Assembly (NCBI GenBank): GCA_034522055.1
Contig: JAXHLS010000006.1
Span: 1,150,790 to 1,214,789, forward strand
Length of the DNA: 64,000 nt
Direction of reading: 5' to 3'
Origin: Gammaproteobacteria bacterium
GTDB lineage: Bacteria > Pseudomonadota > Gammaproteobacteria > JAABTG01
Position 1 is the first letter of the stretch, and each line of letters starts with the position of its first letter. The notes beneath the pieces are model-generated. The model did no database searches. It had not been told where the DNA came from and saw only the letters and a program-made list of their open reading frames with translations. Position numbers and translations under genes: made by a program. Below are positions 17,001-27,019 of this stretch, piece by piece.

Positions 17001-17710
17001 CTTCCCAGCGTGTTGCCTTCGTGCATGTGATCCGGGAACACAGTGATATCAGTGCCGTTACGCCGCAGAATGGTATGCGCTGGGGAACTCGTCGGCGTGA
17101 TCTGCTGCGGAATGGAATCCGATTGGTTCTCGAAGAAGGTGAATTCCTCCGTTTCTCCGCTGTAGTCACTCTGGGGATTCTTCTGTACCGTGTCGGCTTG
17201 AAACGAACCCACGACATCATGGTTGAGCGGAAAACCGGCGGGTAGCGTATCGGCCTGCGTGTCGTTCATGCCGAACCAGGTCCGCATCGCCCTGACGCGC
17301 TTGATGTGGCCACCGGTATCGGCGCCGATGCTGTCATGGTCACCAGTGGCAAAAACGCCGCCACCCGCATCCATGAAGGCCTCAATCGCCGCGTGTTCGG
17401 CGGCGGACAGCAGATGATCGCCGCTTGATCCACCCGTACCAGGCGGGAAGGCGTTCCGCCCATGGTAGCCAAACAACCAGATCACGTCGTAGACAAGCAG
17501 ATCGTGGCTGGAAAAGTCGAAACCGTTCTCATCGGCCGTGACGTCGGCATCGGGATCGCGATGAGCCTTGTAGACAGTCATGCCCGCGTTTTCGAGTGTC
17601 TGCACGAGTGTAGTGAACGTGAAGTCTTGGGCACCCGTATGCGGTTCCGGTGCAGGGGCCTGGTCGAAGCGGTATTCGCCGTCAAGAACCATGAGTACCG
17701 AGATAGGCAT
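14093..17710 (-). CDS. 1205-residue protein with ThuA/amidotransferase-like N-terminus, unknown function
   Basis: ATG at 17710 follows a strong GGAGGG seven bases upstream. Residues 1-380 look like a ThuA/class I glutamine-amidotransferase-like fold: MPISVLMVLDG, HDLLVYDVIWLFGYHGRN, AFMDAGGGVFATGDHDSIGA and TVFPDHMHEGN. The nucleophile Cys of true amidotransferases is replaced in ATGDHD. A conserved HHYIDINLTGD follows near 330. The middle (380-780) looks beta-sandwich-rich, and 900-1000 has charged segments. A Gly/Asp-rich linker (LGDDDDGSGGADDQD) precedes a C-terminal domain (SGLLFDHFGDFEGFTVET...RRLLIRGYR). There is no signal peptide. I recall similar orphan proteins in other bacteria but no assigned function. 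It has no operon partner; an attC-like site and an 85-bp repeat lie downstream. Confidence 0.75.
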   Translation of the reverse strand: MPISVLMVLDGEYRFDQAPAPEPHTGAQDFTFTTLVQTLENAGMTVYKAHRDPDADVTADENGFDFSSHDLLVYDVIWLFGYHGRNAFPPGTGGSSGDHLLSAAEHAAIEAFMDAGGGVFATGDHDSIGADTGGHIKRVRAMRTWFGMNDTQADTLPAGFPLNHDVVGSFQADTVQKNPQSDYSGETEEFTFFENQSDSIPQQITPTSSPAHTILRRNGTDITVFPDHMHEGNTLGSAELQPFIDGGTLTDFPLLDGHRELPEIIATGQSFAQLSKFAAGGFGGDFLSNVLPTPKTVNTLSTYDGRAVGVGRIVTGATFHHYIDINLTGDTDINTSTEFALAGPDAAKGQGFGYAGAEATFADIKAVYLNITKWLARPRPAIQIILERSTFSQDEATAGGTFSAAFLVTVDGLKPSQFPGGGITTLSPSQAQLDAWAPGLTLEDDDGITIRASDVDSDDPGLLDRLQRFTFTYEVTVDPMAAFGFGGENRALYIDGLLDPTGVTDPLTDRAWIVLVKAANPFMVDLANGNDTHWLSSDVRVFKVVAGTPYLGHTLVEDATPAQARTWLQNVLGTLAIGGFEGIPMTQAESALSPLPTTTASGKPVYNFAIARVRLNGQAVAANNVRVFFRIFTTQTTAALTFRRTGGATPIDGTPMAGYLQTAGANPIALPGENAAGDEWLSFPMFASARAATPSAQTDPNNVEVSIAPVPGEEISTFFGALIDTNLNTPYLPPEPGSAAAPVGRSSLLMGAHQCIVAQIEHQGTAIPDFAKPSTSDKLAQRNIAMSEIANPGLEASRMALHTFEIEATPAPIADNYWPDELLVDWHRGAPDGTFAALFIPTWDAQQVIELADRFYARHALYVLDKHTVAVPAGGVCYVPIPRHHVRQTGVVSTHFPPGIRKGERYDVSIRQVTYRERRGRPPKYEGRQISRAEALRLLDRNDVDGEFQEGLPRGAFRIGDRDVLLTDTSVFDMKSDKPLLMRLPSKEDLKTFASTSGRWRETIGAFQMGIPVSDRQTMRVELLRLLALLRWRAGLVKPTSRWYATFGRYVELMTEKVRAFGIDPFSIDPSPNPAIPGLGDDDDGSGGADDQDVGDTGGDTIDMNPFLEPGDDEWLDKTSGLEPPGKAGSGRHSGKVSGLLFDHFGDFEGFTVETYGGAHLRFFSREAAILDIARTAWLERYVVTVMTVASDSREVRRLLIRGYR

Positions 17711-18153
17711 GTTACAACCCTCCGTAGTTGAGTACAGAAAGAAGAAAAACGAGATTCGCCTCGGACCAAGAGTTTTTTAACCGCGCGGGAAAGCCACCTA
17801 GCAGAAGTGCCAGCGACTTTCCGTGTTTAATCACAGAAGATATCCTCGACGCAACGTCCGACCATTGGATACCGCATGTCACCGATATCGCTAGAGGCAC
17901 CAAACGGATTCATGCTGTGGGTGCCAGCGACTTGCGGATGGTGACAGCTACGAGGCGCAGGACGGGGGCAGAGAGTGGTGGAAGACTTCCATGCGATCCC
18001 TGAAACAAGAAGGGCTTGAGAGGGCGAGATGTACCGGGGGATGTCCATGGCGGTCACCATCATTGGTGGGGCCTTGTGCAGATTCTAGTCGCCACCACAT
18101 CTAGTGCCAACTTGTCCGTCCCCGGATGGCCAAGCACCAAGAGCTTTCGCTAA
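17711..18153. other. non-coding stretch between the 1205-residue gene and repeat copy B
   Basis: No gene with recognisable coding content is visible on either strand. The promoter of the large minus-strand gene should lie near 17725-17780, where the sequence is AT-rich, but I cannot fix hexamers. Confidence 0.4.
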
Positions 18154-18235
18154 TAGAAGAAGCGAGCGTCTGGGAACGCTGCTCCTTCAGCATTTCATGA
18201 ACTGCTGAAATATTTCGCTCTTGGGAAAAGTGAGC
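18154..18235. repeat. ~85-bp structured repeat, copy B
   Basis: TAGAAGAAGCGAGCG, then GGAACGCTGCTCC, the hairpin TTCAGCATTTCATGAACTGCTGAA (one base variants in other copies), and TTTCGCTCTTGGGAAAAGTGAGC. Its right edge coincides with the first base of the mtnC relic. Confidence 0.85.
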
Positions 18236-18411
18236 ATCGCCGGGGAGATCGAGGTGCCGCCGGGCCGGATCCTGTTCCTGTCGGAGTGCGCGAGGAACTG
18301 GACGCTGCCCGCCGCGCCGGCTGGCAGACCGTGTGGCTCACCCGCGCCGCCTACCCCCCGCTGGCGGCCGCCCACCGGCGGGCGACCCGTTTCGACCAGA
18401 TACCCCTCTGA
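18236..18411 (+). pseudogene. mtnC: enolase-phosphatase (MtnC) C-terminal relic
   Basis: The sequence reads IAGEIEVPPGRILFLSE, then after a one-base deletion REELDAARRAGWQTVWLTRA and RATRFDQIPL followed by TGA. This is the end of the HAD-type enolase-phosphatase of the methionine salvage pathway (ILFLSD..EELDAAxxAGxQTxWL). About 60 of 230 residues remain. The upstream part of the gene is absent and replaced by repeat copy B, which ends exactly where homology starts. Confidence 0.8.
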
Positions 18412-18466
18412 GCATGGCACGGGAGGGCATATCCGCCCGGCCTGTGCCGCACCTATCCGCCGGGGA

Positions 18467-20236
18467 TCAAAAGGTCACGGTCACCGTGCTCGAGCAGGTG
18501 CTGGTGCCTGCCTCGCAGACCTGGTACGTATAGGAGCCGCCGCCCCGCTGGCGGGTATCGTCGGTATACCCGCCGTCGTTGCGGGTGGTGGTGAGCAAAT
18601 TGCCATCCCGGGAGATGTCAACATCGGTTAACGTAGCACCGTCCCAGGTCAGGTCCACGTGGTGCACGCCCTTCACCTTGTAGCCCGATGCGCTAAGCGA
18701 GATCCCTTCCGTGGTGCTGCTGCTCACCGTAACGTCCTGTTGCTCGGAGCCGGTGGCGCCGTCGTCGTCAGTGACGGTCAGCGTGACCGTGTAAGTACCT
18801 TCCGCGCCGTAGGTATGGGAGACGCTCTGGCCGCTCGCCGTGGAGCCGTCCCCGAAATCCCAGGCGTAGACAGAGATTGAGCCGTCGCTGTCTGAGGAAT
18901 CTGCGCCGTCGAAATCGCAGGCGAGGTCCTTGCAGGTGTAGGAGATGACCGCCGTGGGAGCGGCATTGGTCTCCGTGGCGCCATCCTCGCCCGAGACCAG
19001 TAGCGGCGCGTAGATCTCGGAGTTGCTCACGTCGAGAAGCGGCTCTTGGACGCCGTCGCCCGAGTCGTCCGTCCAATTGAGGTTGCCACTTTCCTCCAGT
19101 TTTGCCCGGATATCGGCCGGCAGATAGCCCTGGCTGGCCAGGATGGCCGCCGCGCCCGCCGCGTGTGGCGCCGCCATGGAGGTGCCGCTCAGAGTCTCGT
19201 ACTCGCCTTGCTCGATGGGCATGGTCGAGAGGATGCATACGCCCGGCGCGGCCAGGTCCACCACCGTTCCCCAGTTGCTGAAGTCAGCCAGGGTGTCGTC
19301 CTGGTCCGAGCGGCAGGTAGGCGACGCGCCGCCGCCGGCAGCGCCGTCGAAATCGGCCAGCGCCGAGATAGTGATGGCCGCGGGCGAATTGGCAGGGGTG
19401 TAGTTCTTGGCGTCGTCGTTGCTGTTGCCCGCGGAGACCACCACCGTGACACCGTTATCCACCGCGTTCTGCACCGCGTCGTTCATGGCCGAGCTGCTGC
19501 CCTGGCCGCCGAGGCTCATGTTGATGACCTCGATGTTGCCCTGCGCCACCACCCAGTCGATGCCCTTGATGATGGCCGACAGGGCACCCGAGCCCTCGTA
19601 GTCCAGCACCTTGACCGCCCACAGCCGCACCCCGGGCGCCACGCCCACCACGCCGATGCCGTTGTCGAGGGCCCCGACGGTGCCCGCCACGTGGGTGCCG
19701 TGGTAGTTGTCGTCGTCGCCGCTCTGGGTATCGTCGCAGACGTATTGCGGCGCCCACGGCGGTCCACCCGAAGTCTCCAGGCAATTGGCGCCGCCCGCCA
19801 CGTTGAGGTCCGGGTGCTCCACGTCGATGCCCGTATCCAGCACCGCCACGTCCGCCTCCACGCGGTAGTCGTCGACCCCGTCAATGGAGATGGACCCGTT
19901 GTCGTCGGCGAACACCCGGTCGATGCCGGTGGGGAGTGTCTGGAAAGCCGTCACCGGGATGTCTTCCTCCACCGATGCGACGCGGGGGTCGTTCTCTAGG
20001 CCCCGGAGCGCCGCCCGGGGGATAGTGATGGAGAAGCCCCGGAGCGCGGTCTCGTAGACGTAGCCCACGCGGCCCCCGGTGCCCAACGCCACGTCGGCCG
20101 CCACGTTCGCTGGCACGCCGGCGTCGGAGTGGAGCACCACGATGTAGCGGTCCTGAAGCTGGCCGGGCTGCGCCACGACGGGGCCGGACCCGATGGCCGC
20201 GGCGAGAAGAATGGAAATGGCGAGAAGAAGTCTCAT
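18467..20236 (-). CDS. exported subtilase (S8 peptidase) with PKD domain
   Basis: The 589-residue protease carries a signal peptide (MRLLLAISILLAAAIGSGPVVA) and an inhibitor I9-like propeptide (RYIVVLHSDAG...VASVEEDI, about 30-92). The subtilisin catalytic domain has Asp134 (AVLDTGID), His179 (NYHGTHVAGT), Asn271 (SAGNS) and Ser353 (SGTSMAAPHAAG). A PKD domain follows at about 424-500 (AWDFGDGSTASGQSVSHTYG), then a C-terminal fibronectin-like region (HVDLTWDGATLTDVDISRDG). It is likely secreted and self-processed. A GGGGAACC sequence precedes ATG. It is a single gene with no obvious partner. The catalytic set is complete, so it should be active. Confidence 0.95.
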   Translation of the reverse strand: MRLLLAISILLAAAIGSGPVVAQPGQLQDRYIVVLHSDAGVPANVAADVALGTGGRVGYVYETALRGFSITIPRAALRGLENDPRVASVEEDIPVTAFQTLPTGIDRVFADDNGSISIDGVDDYRVEADVAVLDTGIDVEHPDLNVAGGANCLETSGGPPWAPQYVCDDTQSGDDDNYHGTHVAGTVGALDNGIGVVGVAPGVRLWAVKVLDYEGSGALSAIIKGIDWVVAQGNIEVINMSLGGQGSSSAMNDAVQNAVDNGVTVVVSAGNSNDDAKNYTPANSPAAITISALADFDGAAGGGASPTCRSDQDDTLADFSNWGTVVDLAAPGVCILSTMPIEQGEYETLSGTSMAAPHAAGAAAILASQGYLPADIRAKLEESGNLNWTDDSGDGVQEPLLDVSNSEIYAPLLVSGEDGATETNAAPTAVISYTCKDLACDFDGADSSDSDGSISVYAWDFGDGSTASGQSVSHTYGAEGTYTVTLTVTDDDGATGSEQQDVTVSSSTTEGISLSASGYKVKGVHHVDLTWDGATLTDVDISRDGNLLTTTRNDGGYTDDTRQRGGGSYTYQVCEAGTSTCSSTVTVTF

Positions 20237-20607
20237 TGCAGGTTCCCCGGTTGCATGGTGTGGTCACAGTGGCGCCCTCGGCAGCTCACCTGCCGTGGGA
20301 CTCGCCCTTGAAAAGGGTGTCGTGGGAGTGTAACGACTGCCCTAACCGGAACCGTAGCCCTGACTCGACGCTCCTTCACGACAATGTGACAAGGTTCCCA
20401 CGGTGGGCACCGGAAGCTTCCCGTTGACTGGCCGCTCAGGGTCGGCAACGGACAGCTATTGGGAGGGCTCGGCCCCGAGCGGTCACCGAAGGACTTCTTA
20501 CGAGTGACCGGTTGCCTACCCGGTACGGTCATCAAGGGAGCCTGCAAACACCTGTCGCATCGTCACACCATTGGCGGCAGGAATACGGGGAACCCATATG
20601 TTTCGCC
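20237..20607. other. divergent intergenic region, no gene seen
   Basis: About 370 bases between the subtilase and the toxin-antitoxin pair. I find no coding sequence; promoter elements for the subtilase were not identified. Confidence 0.4.
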
Positions 20608-20636
20608 TTGTATCCACTACGGAATTCCAGTATATT
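20608..20636 (+). promoter_or_regulatory. sigma-70-type promoter for the brnT gene, probably leaderless
   Basis: TTGTAT (20608-20613) and TATATT (20631-20636) are separated by exactly 17 bases and match the -35 and -10 consensus at four and five of six positions. The brnT ATG at 20644 lies 7 bases after the -10, so transcription would begin at or next to the start codon. No Shine-Dalgarno sequence precedes ATG, which fits a leaderless transcript. Confidence 0.55.
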
Positions 20637-20643
20637 TTCCGCC

Positions 20644-20916
20644 ATGGAAGACAGATTCGATCCCGCGAAGGATGCGGTCAATCAGATCAAGCACCAGCTT
20701 TCTCTAGCTTTTGGCGACCGCATTTTCGAGGACGACGATCACCTGATCCTCCCCTCTATCCGCGAGATCGACGGGGAGGAGCGATTCAAGGTGGTCGGTC
20801 TGGTGGGGGACAAGCTGTTTACCGGCGTTTTCGTCTGGCGGGACGACCTGCCCCGTTTCATTTCCGTGCGAAGGAGCAACACAGGTGAAGAAAGAGCCTA
20901 TCATTCTGGCTGCTGA
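20644..20916 (+). CDS. brnT: BrnT-family type II toxin
   Basis: The 90-residue product has the RelE-like BrnT pattern: FDPAKDAVNQIKHQLSLAFG, the central IREIDGEERFKVVGLVGDKL, VFVWRDDLPRFISVRRS and the closing GEERAYH. BrnT proteins are about 90 residues and act as ribosome-associated or free RNA endonucleases; the antitoxin gene normally follows. I chose ATG 20644 because homology starts there (MEDRFDPAKDA) and the promoter sits just upstream. The gene overlaps the next by 32 bases. Confidence 0.85.
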   Translation: MEDRFDPAKDAVNQIKHQLSLAFGDRIFEDDDHLILPSIREIDGEERFKVVGLVGDKLFTGVFVWRDDLPRFISVRRSNTGEERAYHSGC

Positions 20917-21166
20917 TCCGGCGGACCCAGAGGATTTCAATGTAACGCCCGAGGCGTTGGACCGCGGCCAGCGTGCGCGGCTGATCCGCAAGACACGCAG
21001 CGGGCTTGGCCTCTCGCAAGCCGAGTTCGCGCGCCGGTTTCGTGTTCCGGTCGGCACCTTGCGGGATTGGGAGCAAGCACGCGTCACGGCTCCGGATTTC
21101 GCCGTGGCCTATGTGCGCGTCATCGGGCAGTACCCGGATATCGTGGCGCAGGCCGCCGCCTCCTGA
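20885..21166 (+). CDS. helix-turn-helix antitoxin partner of BrnT
   Basis: The 93-residue protein starts at GTG 20885 inside the brnT gene. A short acidic N-terminal arm (AADPADPEDFNVTPEAL) would contact the toxin. It is followed by an XRE-type HTH: IRKTRSGLGLSQAEFARRFRVPVGTLRDWEQARVTAPD. Such antitoxins bind the toxin and repress the shared promoter. The overlap with brnT indicates translational coupling. The classical BrnA is a ribbon-helix-helix protein; here the partner is HTH, as in many BrnT pairs. Confidence 0.8.
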   Translation: MKKEPIILAADPADPEDFNVTPEALDRGQRARLIRKTRSGLGLSQAEFARRFRVPVGTLRDWEQARVTAPDFAVAYVRVIGQYPDIVAQAAAS

Positions 21167-21349
21167 AGCAGGCCGTTACCGCCGGCATGGCGCTGCCGGT
21201 CGGGGCAGTCCACCGCCCTCAGGCGCAATGCGAAATTACGCACCGGCCTCGCGGTCCGCAGGACATCCCGTTGCGGACCCTCAGGCGGTAAGGGTGGCCG
21301 GTTTGGGTCGAATGCAGACACACTCATCCTGATACAAGGGGTTCGGAAA

Positions 21350-21432
21350 TAGAAGAAGCGAGCGCATCTAGGAACACCCTTCTTTCAGCATTTCATGAAC
21401 TGCTAAAATATTTCGCTCTTGGGAGAAGCGGA
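21350..21432. repeat. ~85-bp structured repeat, copy C
   Basis: TAGAAGAAGCGAGCG, GGAACACCC, TTTCAGCATTTCATGAACTG CTAAAA-type hairpin, and TTTCGCTCTTGGGAGAAGCGGAC. It lies about 180 bases after the antitoxin gene; the spacer 21167-21349 holds no gene. Confidence 0.85.
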
Positions 21433-21473
21433 CCAAACGGCAGTAAATTCTGGCGCCACTAAAGGGCGCCTAG

Positions 21474-21622
21474 CAGCCTGTCGGACTTAAGCTTGCGACA
21501 TGTCTCCTACGTGAAAAGTTGAGCGTTCACGGAAATTGAGTGCCAAAGATTTCGCGGAGCGATGCGCAAATTGTGCAAAAAATGACCAATTCCGGCCGGT
21601 GAGACGAAAGTCCGACAGGCTG
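21474..21622. mobile_element. 149-bp MITE-like element
   Basis: Perfect 15-bp terminal inverted repeats, CAGCCTGTCGGACTT (21474-21488) and its complement (21608-21622), enclose 119 non-coding bases. The flanks TAG and TTA suggest a short TA-containing target but no clear duplication. The end sequence resembles termini of known insertion sequences, so it could be mobilised by one elsewhere in the genome. No such transposase is in this window. Confidence 0.65.
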
Positions 21623-21638
21623 TTAGGGCACCAAACCC

Positions 21639-21878
21639 TCAAACGGAACCGTCACTGTCCGCCATCTCGCCCCTACCATTTTGCATGCGTTCCGCTTCCG
21701 CCGGGTTAAAGCGCAGTTCGATGAAACGCCAGTGAGGCGCGTCCACGAATTCGCCTATAAGCGATTCACTGGCCGCGCATCGGGCCATCAAGTCCTCGAG
21801 AAACGTGAGGGCCTCGGAGTCCAACACCGTGCCGGTCAAACCCTCCGTATCGCGCAGGAACTCCGCGTCGTCCCCCCC
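21639..21878 (-). CDS. hypothetical protein, probably truncated by IS3 element
   Basis: The frame reads DDAEFLRDTEGLTGTVL, then LTFLEDLMARCAASESLIGE, HWRFIELRFNPAEAERMQNG and SDGSV at the stop (21639). It runs open up to the IS3 element edge without an ATG; a TTG at 21839 is the only start-like codon, giving 66 residues. It looks like the C-terminal end of a longer gene cut by the insertion. I do not recognise the family. Confidence 0.4.
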   Translation of the reverse strand, partial: GGDDAEFLRDTEGLTGTVLDSEALTFLEDLMARCAASESLIGEFVDAPHWRFIELRFNPAEAERMQNGRGEMADSDGSV

Positions 21879-21935
21879 GTGCCAATATGAGTTGCGACAC
21901 CTACCCCCGAGAGATCAGTGAGTAAAGAGGTAGGT

Positions 21936-22450
21936 ATGAAGATCAACCAGCAGTCGAAGGTGCCCATGCACGCAGAGAATGTTTCTTCCGATCCGGGCGC
22001 ATCGCAAGGAGCCCGTAGGGCGACTGAAGATGCGCCCGGATCGGCGCCGCCCCGATCCCGCCCGGCAGCGATTCCGAGGTGGTGCCGCGTGCGCGTCGCC
22101 GCACCTTCACCAACGCCGACAAGCGCCGCATTCTACAGGCCGCTGACCGATGCACCCAGCCCGGAGAAATCGGCGCGCTGATGCGCCGCGAGGGCGTGTA
22201 CTCATCGTCCCTGAGCACCTGGCGGCGCCAACGTGAAGCCGCAGACCTCGCGGCACTGGCGCCGCAAAAGCGCGGTCCCAAGGTGGATGCTGGCGCGCGC
22301 ATCGATGCACAGCAGATTGCCCAGCTCACCCGCGAGCGCGACAAGCTGCGCGTCGAACTCGACAAGGCGCAGTTGGTCATCGAGGTCCAAAAAAAAGTTA
22401 CTGCGCTGCTGGATCTGCTGGCGGCCACCGACAAGCGCGGGAACACTTGA
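21936..22450 (+). pseudogene. IS3-family orfA, frameshifted
   Basis: ATG 21936 follows AAAGAGG. The first frame reads MKINQQSKVPMHAENVSSDP and on to PPRSRPAAIP. A one-base deletion near 22075 moves the reading frame, which continues RARRRTFTNADKRRILQAAD, GEIGALMRREGVYSSSLSTW (the DNA-binding HTH) and a leucine-zipper-like region LTRERDKLRVELDKAQLVIE. The product would be the DNA-binding partner of the transposase. Confidence 0.8.
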
Positions 22451-23497
22451 TGGCCGCCGCCTTGGAACTCGCCCCCCTCGCTCGGCATCGGCGCAGCATG
22501 TCGCGCCATGGACCTGGGGCGTGGCGAGCCTGCACGCCAGAAGGCCCGCGTGCATCGCCGCGCAGTCATGGGGCCGCCTCGGCCACGGGCACCTCGGCCT
22601 TGCCCGCCCCTGGCCCTGGATGCCAACGAACGGCAGACGGTCCTGGACACCCTGAACAGCGAACGCTTCGCCGACACCGCGCCGGCGGCTGTGCATGCCA
22701 CGCTGCTCGACGAGGGCATCTACCTCGCCTCGGTGCGCACTATGTACCGGCTACTGGCGGCCAATGGCGCCAGCCGCGAGCGGCGTAACCAACTCACCCA
22801 CCCGGCCTATACCAAACCCGAACTGCTGGCCACGGCGCCCAACCAAGTTTGGTCATGGGATATCACGAAACTCAAGGGGCCCGCGAAGTGGACCTGCTTC
22901 CATCTCTACGTGATCCTGGATATCTTCAGCCGCTTCGTCGTGGGCTGGCTCATCGCCCCGCGGGAGTCCTCCGAGCTCGCCCAGCAACTCATCGCCGACA
23001 CGGTGTCCCGGCACAACATCGAGCCCGGCAGGCTGACCCTGCATGCCGACCGGGGTGCGGCCATGCGCTCCAAGCCGGTCGCCAGCCTGCTGGTCGACCT
23101 GGATGTCGCCAAGAGCCACAGCCGACCCCATGTCTCGGACGACAACCCGTACTCCGAATCGCAGTTCAAGACCATGAAGTACCGGCCCGCATTCCCCCAG
23201 CGCTTCGGCTGCATCGAGGATGCGCGAGCCCACTGTCAAGACTTCTTTGCCTGGTACAACGCCGAGCACTGCCATAGCAGCATCGGCTATATGACACCGC
23301 ACAGCGTCCACTACGGCTTGGCCGCCGACCTGCGGATCATCCGCCAGGACACTCTGGATGCCGCATTCTTGGCCAACCCCAACCGTTTCAAAAACAAGCG
23401 ACCCCAACTGCCGTCAATGCCGGCCGCCGTGTGGATCAATCCACCACCCGAGGAGAAAACACCCATCAGTGAACCCATCGCCCGCACACTAAATTAA
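22447..23497 (+). pseudogene. IS3-family orfB (integrase-core transposase), frameshifted near its start
   Basis: The expected start is MAAALELAPL at 22450, overlapping the orfA stop. A one-base insertion near 22480 breaks that frame, and the rest continues from 22508 (MDLGRGEPARQKARV). The rve catalytic core is intact: Asp in WSWDITKL, Asp in TLHADRGAAM and Glu in NPYSESQFKTMKYRP. The C-terminus HSSIGYMTPHSVHYGL and ANPNRFKNK are typical. Transposition would need both frame breaks to be bypassed. Confidence 0.85.
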
Positions 23498-23536
23498 CGT
23501 CTACGGGTGTCGCAACTCATATTGGCACGGGGGGGG

Positions 23537-23956
23537 TCGTGGGCGTCGGCCCTGGAGGTGGGCGACCTGTTTAACGCTCTTACACCCCACCCCGGTGGAT
23601 TAAACAGTTTTGACGAAGACGACAGCAGTTGGGCCCCTGAATTTTTCGACGACACCGGGTTCGAGCCTACCTTTACTGGCACCAACTTCCGATTTGCTAC
23701 TGGACTTACGTCCTCACGCCCACCCAACAGCTCGTCTGCGCGCCAGGCCACCCTTAGAGACGCATTTGGCGATAATGACCCGGCGGTCGACCGCGCGATA
23801 AACACAGCAACCGCTGCCATTGACAGCTCTTCAGCCCAAATTGGCGGTTGGTTCTACAGATCTCACGCGACAGTCGCCATACCAGAACCTGTTTCACTCA
23901 GCTTGCTGGGATTGGGCCTGGCAGGACTGGGTTGGCAAAAGCGCCGCCGCCGATAA
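23537..23956 (+). pseudogene. PEP-CTERM protein, N-terminus removed by IS3 element
   Basis: The open frame from the right edge of the IS ends with IPEPVSLSLLGLGLAGLGWQ and KRRRR. This is a textbook PEP-CTERM sorting signal: PEP motif, hydrophobic helix, basic tail. Such proteins are exported and processed by an exosortase, usually alongside exopolysaccharide genes. The remaining ~140 residues have no signal peptide, and the 5' part is gone at the element boundary, so it is a relic. It implies an exosortase elsewhere in the genome. Confidence 0.8.
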
Positions 23957-24029
23957 GCCCGCACGCCATCGCGGAAATGGGTGTTCGTGCCTATTACTGC
24001 GGGAACGGTAGTCGTTCCAACCCACGAAG

Positions 24030-26546
<2,517 letters not shown>

Positions 26547-27019
26547 GGTGTGGTCCTTGAACGTGGGCTGCCGGGGAAGGCTATTGCCGATGACGGATTA
26601 TATCCTATTGACGAAATGACCTATTGACGAAATAGCCTATGGACGTGGCGGCCTATCTAGGTTATGCACTGTAAGAACGCATCAATCGGGAGCACGGGCA
26701 ATCACCCGTCACAGCGGTGAGCGGCGGCTCCGCCACGAGTCCCAGCGGGAGAGCGAGCACGCCGCCGGCGATGTCGGTGTAGAAAAGCTGGGTGGCGCCG
26801 TGCAGGAAGCGCGCCGGGCATGGCAACGGCTAAAAAAGAGTATCAAGGTCAGCACGCAGGGTGGAAGCAGGGCAGCGGTTCCACCGTTCAGGCTGTTCGA
26901 CTCCGTCCTAGGCGGCAACCATTCATCACCGTGCTTCTCGACATATAATGCGGGCATGAGAGGCAAACCCATGGAAAATTGGAACGGCAGAGAATGCCTT
27001 CACCCAAAGAGCAGGTGGA
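26547..27019. other. intergenic region with a small tandem repeat
   Basis: The 473 bases between two divergent genes hold no recognisable gene. CCTATTGACGAAAT occurs at 26604-26617 and 26620-26633, with a degenerate third copy at 26635. It might be operator-like because it lies 60-90 bases upstream of glgP, but this is only a possibility. Confidence 0.5.

Larger units (their letters stand above)
21880..23527 (+). mobile_element. IS3-family insertion sequence
   Basis: Inverted repeats of at least 22 bp start TGCCAATATGAGTTGCGACA (from 21880) and end at 23527 with the complement. Both are flanked by C7G or CG8 runs that lengthen the match to about 29 bases, so the true end could lie 7 bases further out. 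It contains orfA and orfB, both with frameshifts. The 1648-bp length is larger than most IS3 elements but within range. Confidence 0.85.

Noticed and set aside
19046-19999. 317-codon plus-strand frame over the subtilase
   Set aside because: Antisense of a protease with complete catalytic residues; the translation is His/Arg/Val-rich and lacks motifs.
26709-26972. Small minus-strand gene upstream of the hydrolase
   Set aside because: No ribosome-binding site, no recognisable motif and composition of random sequence.
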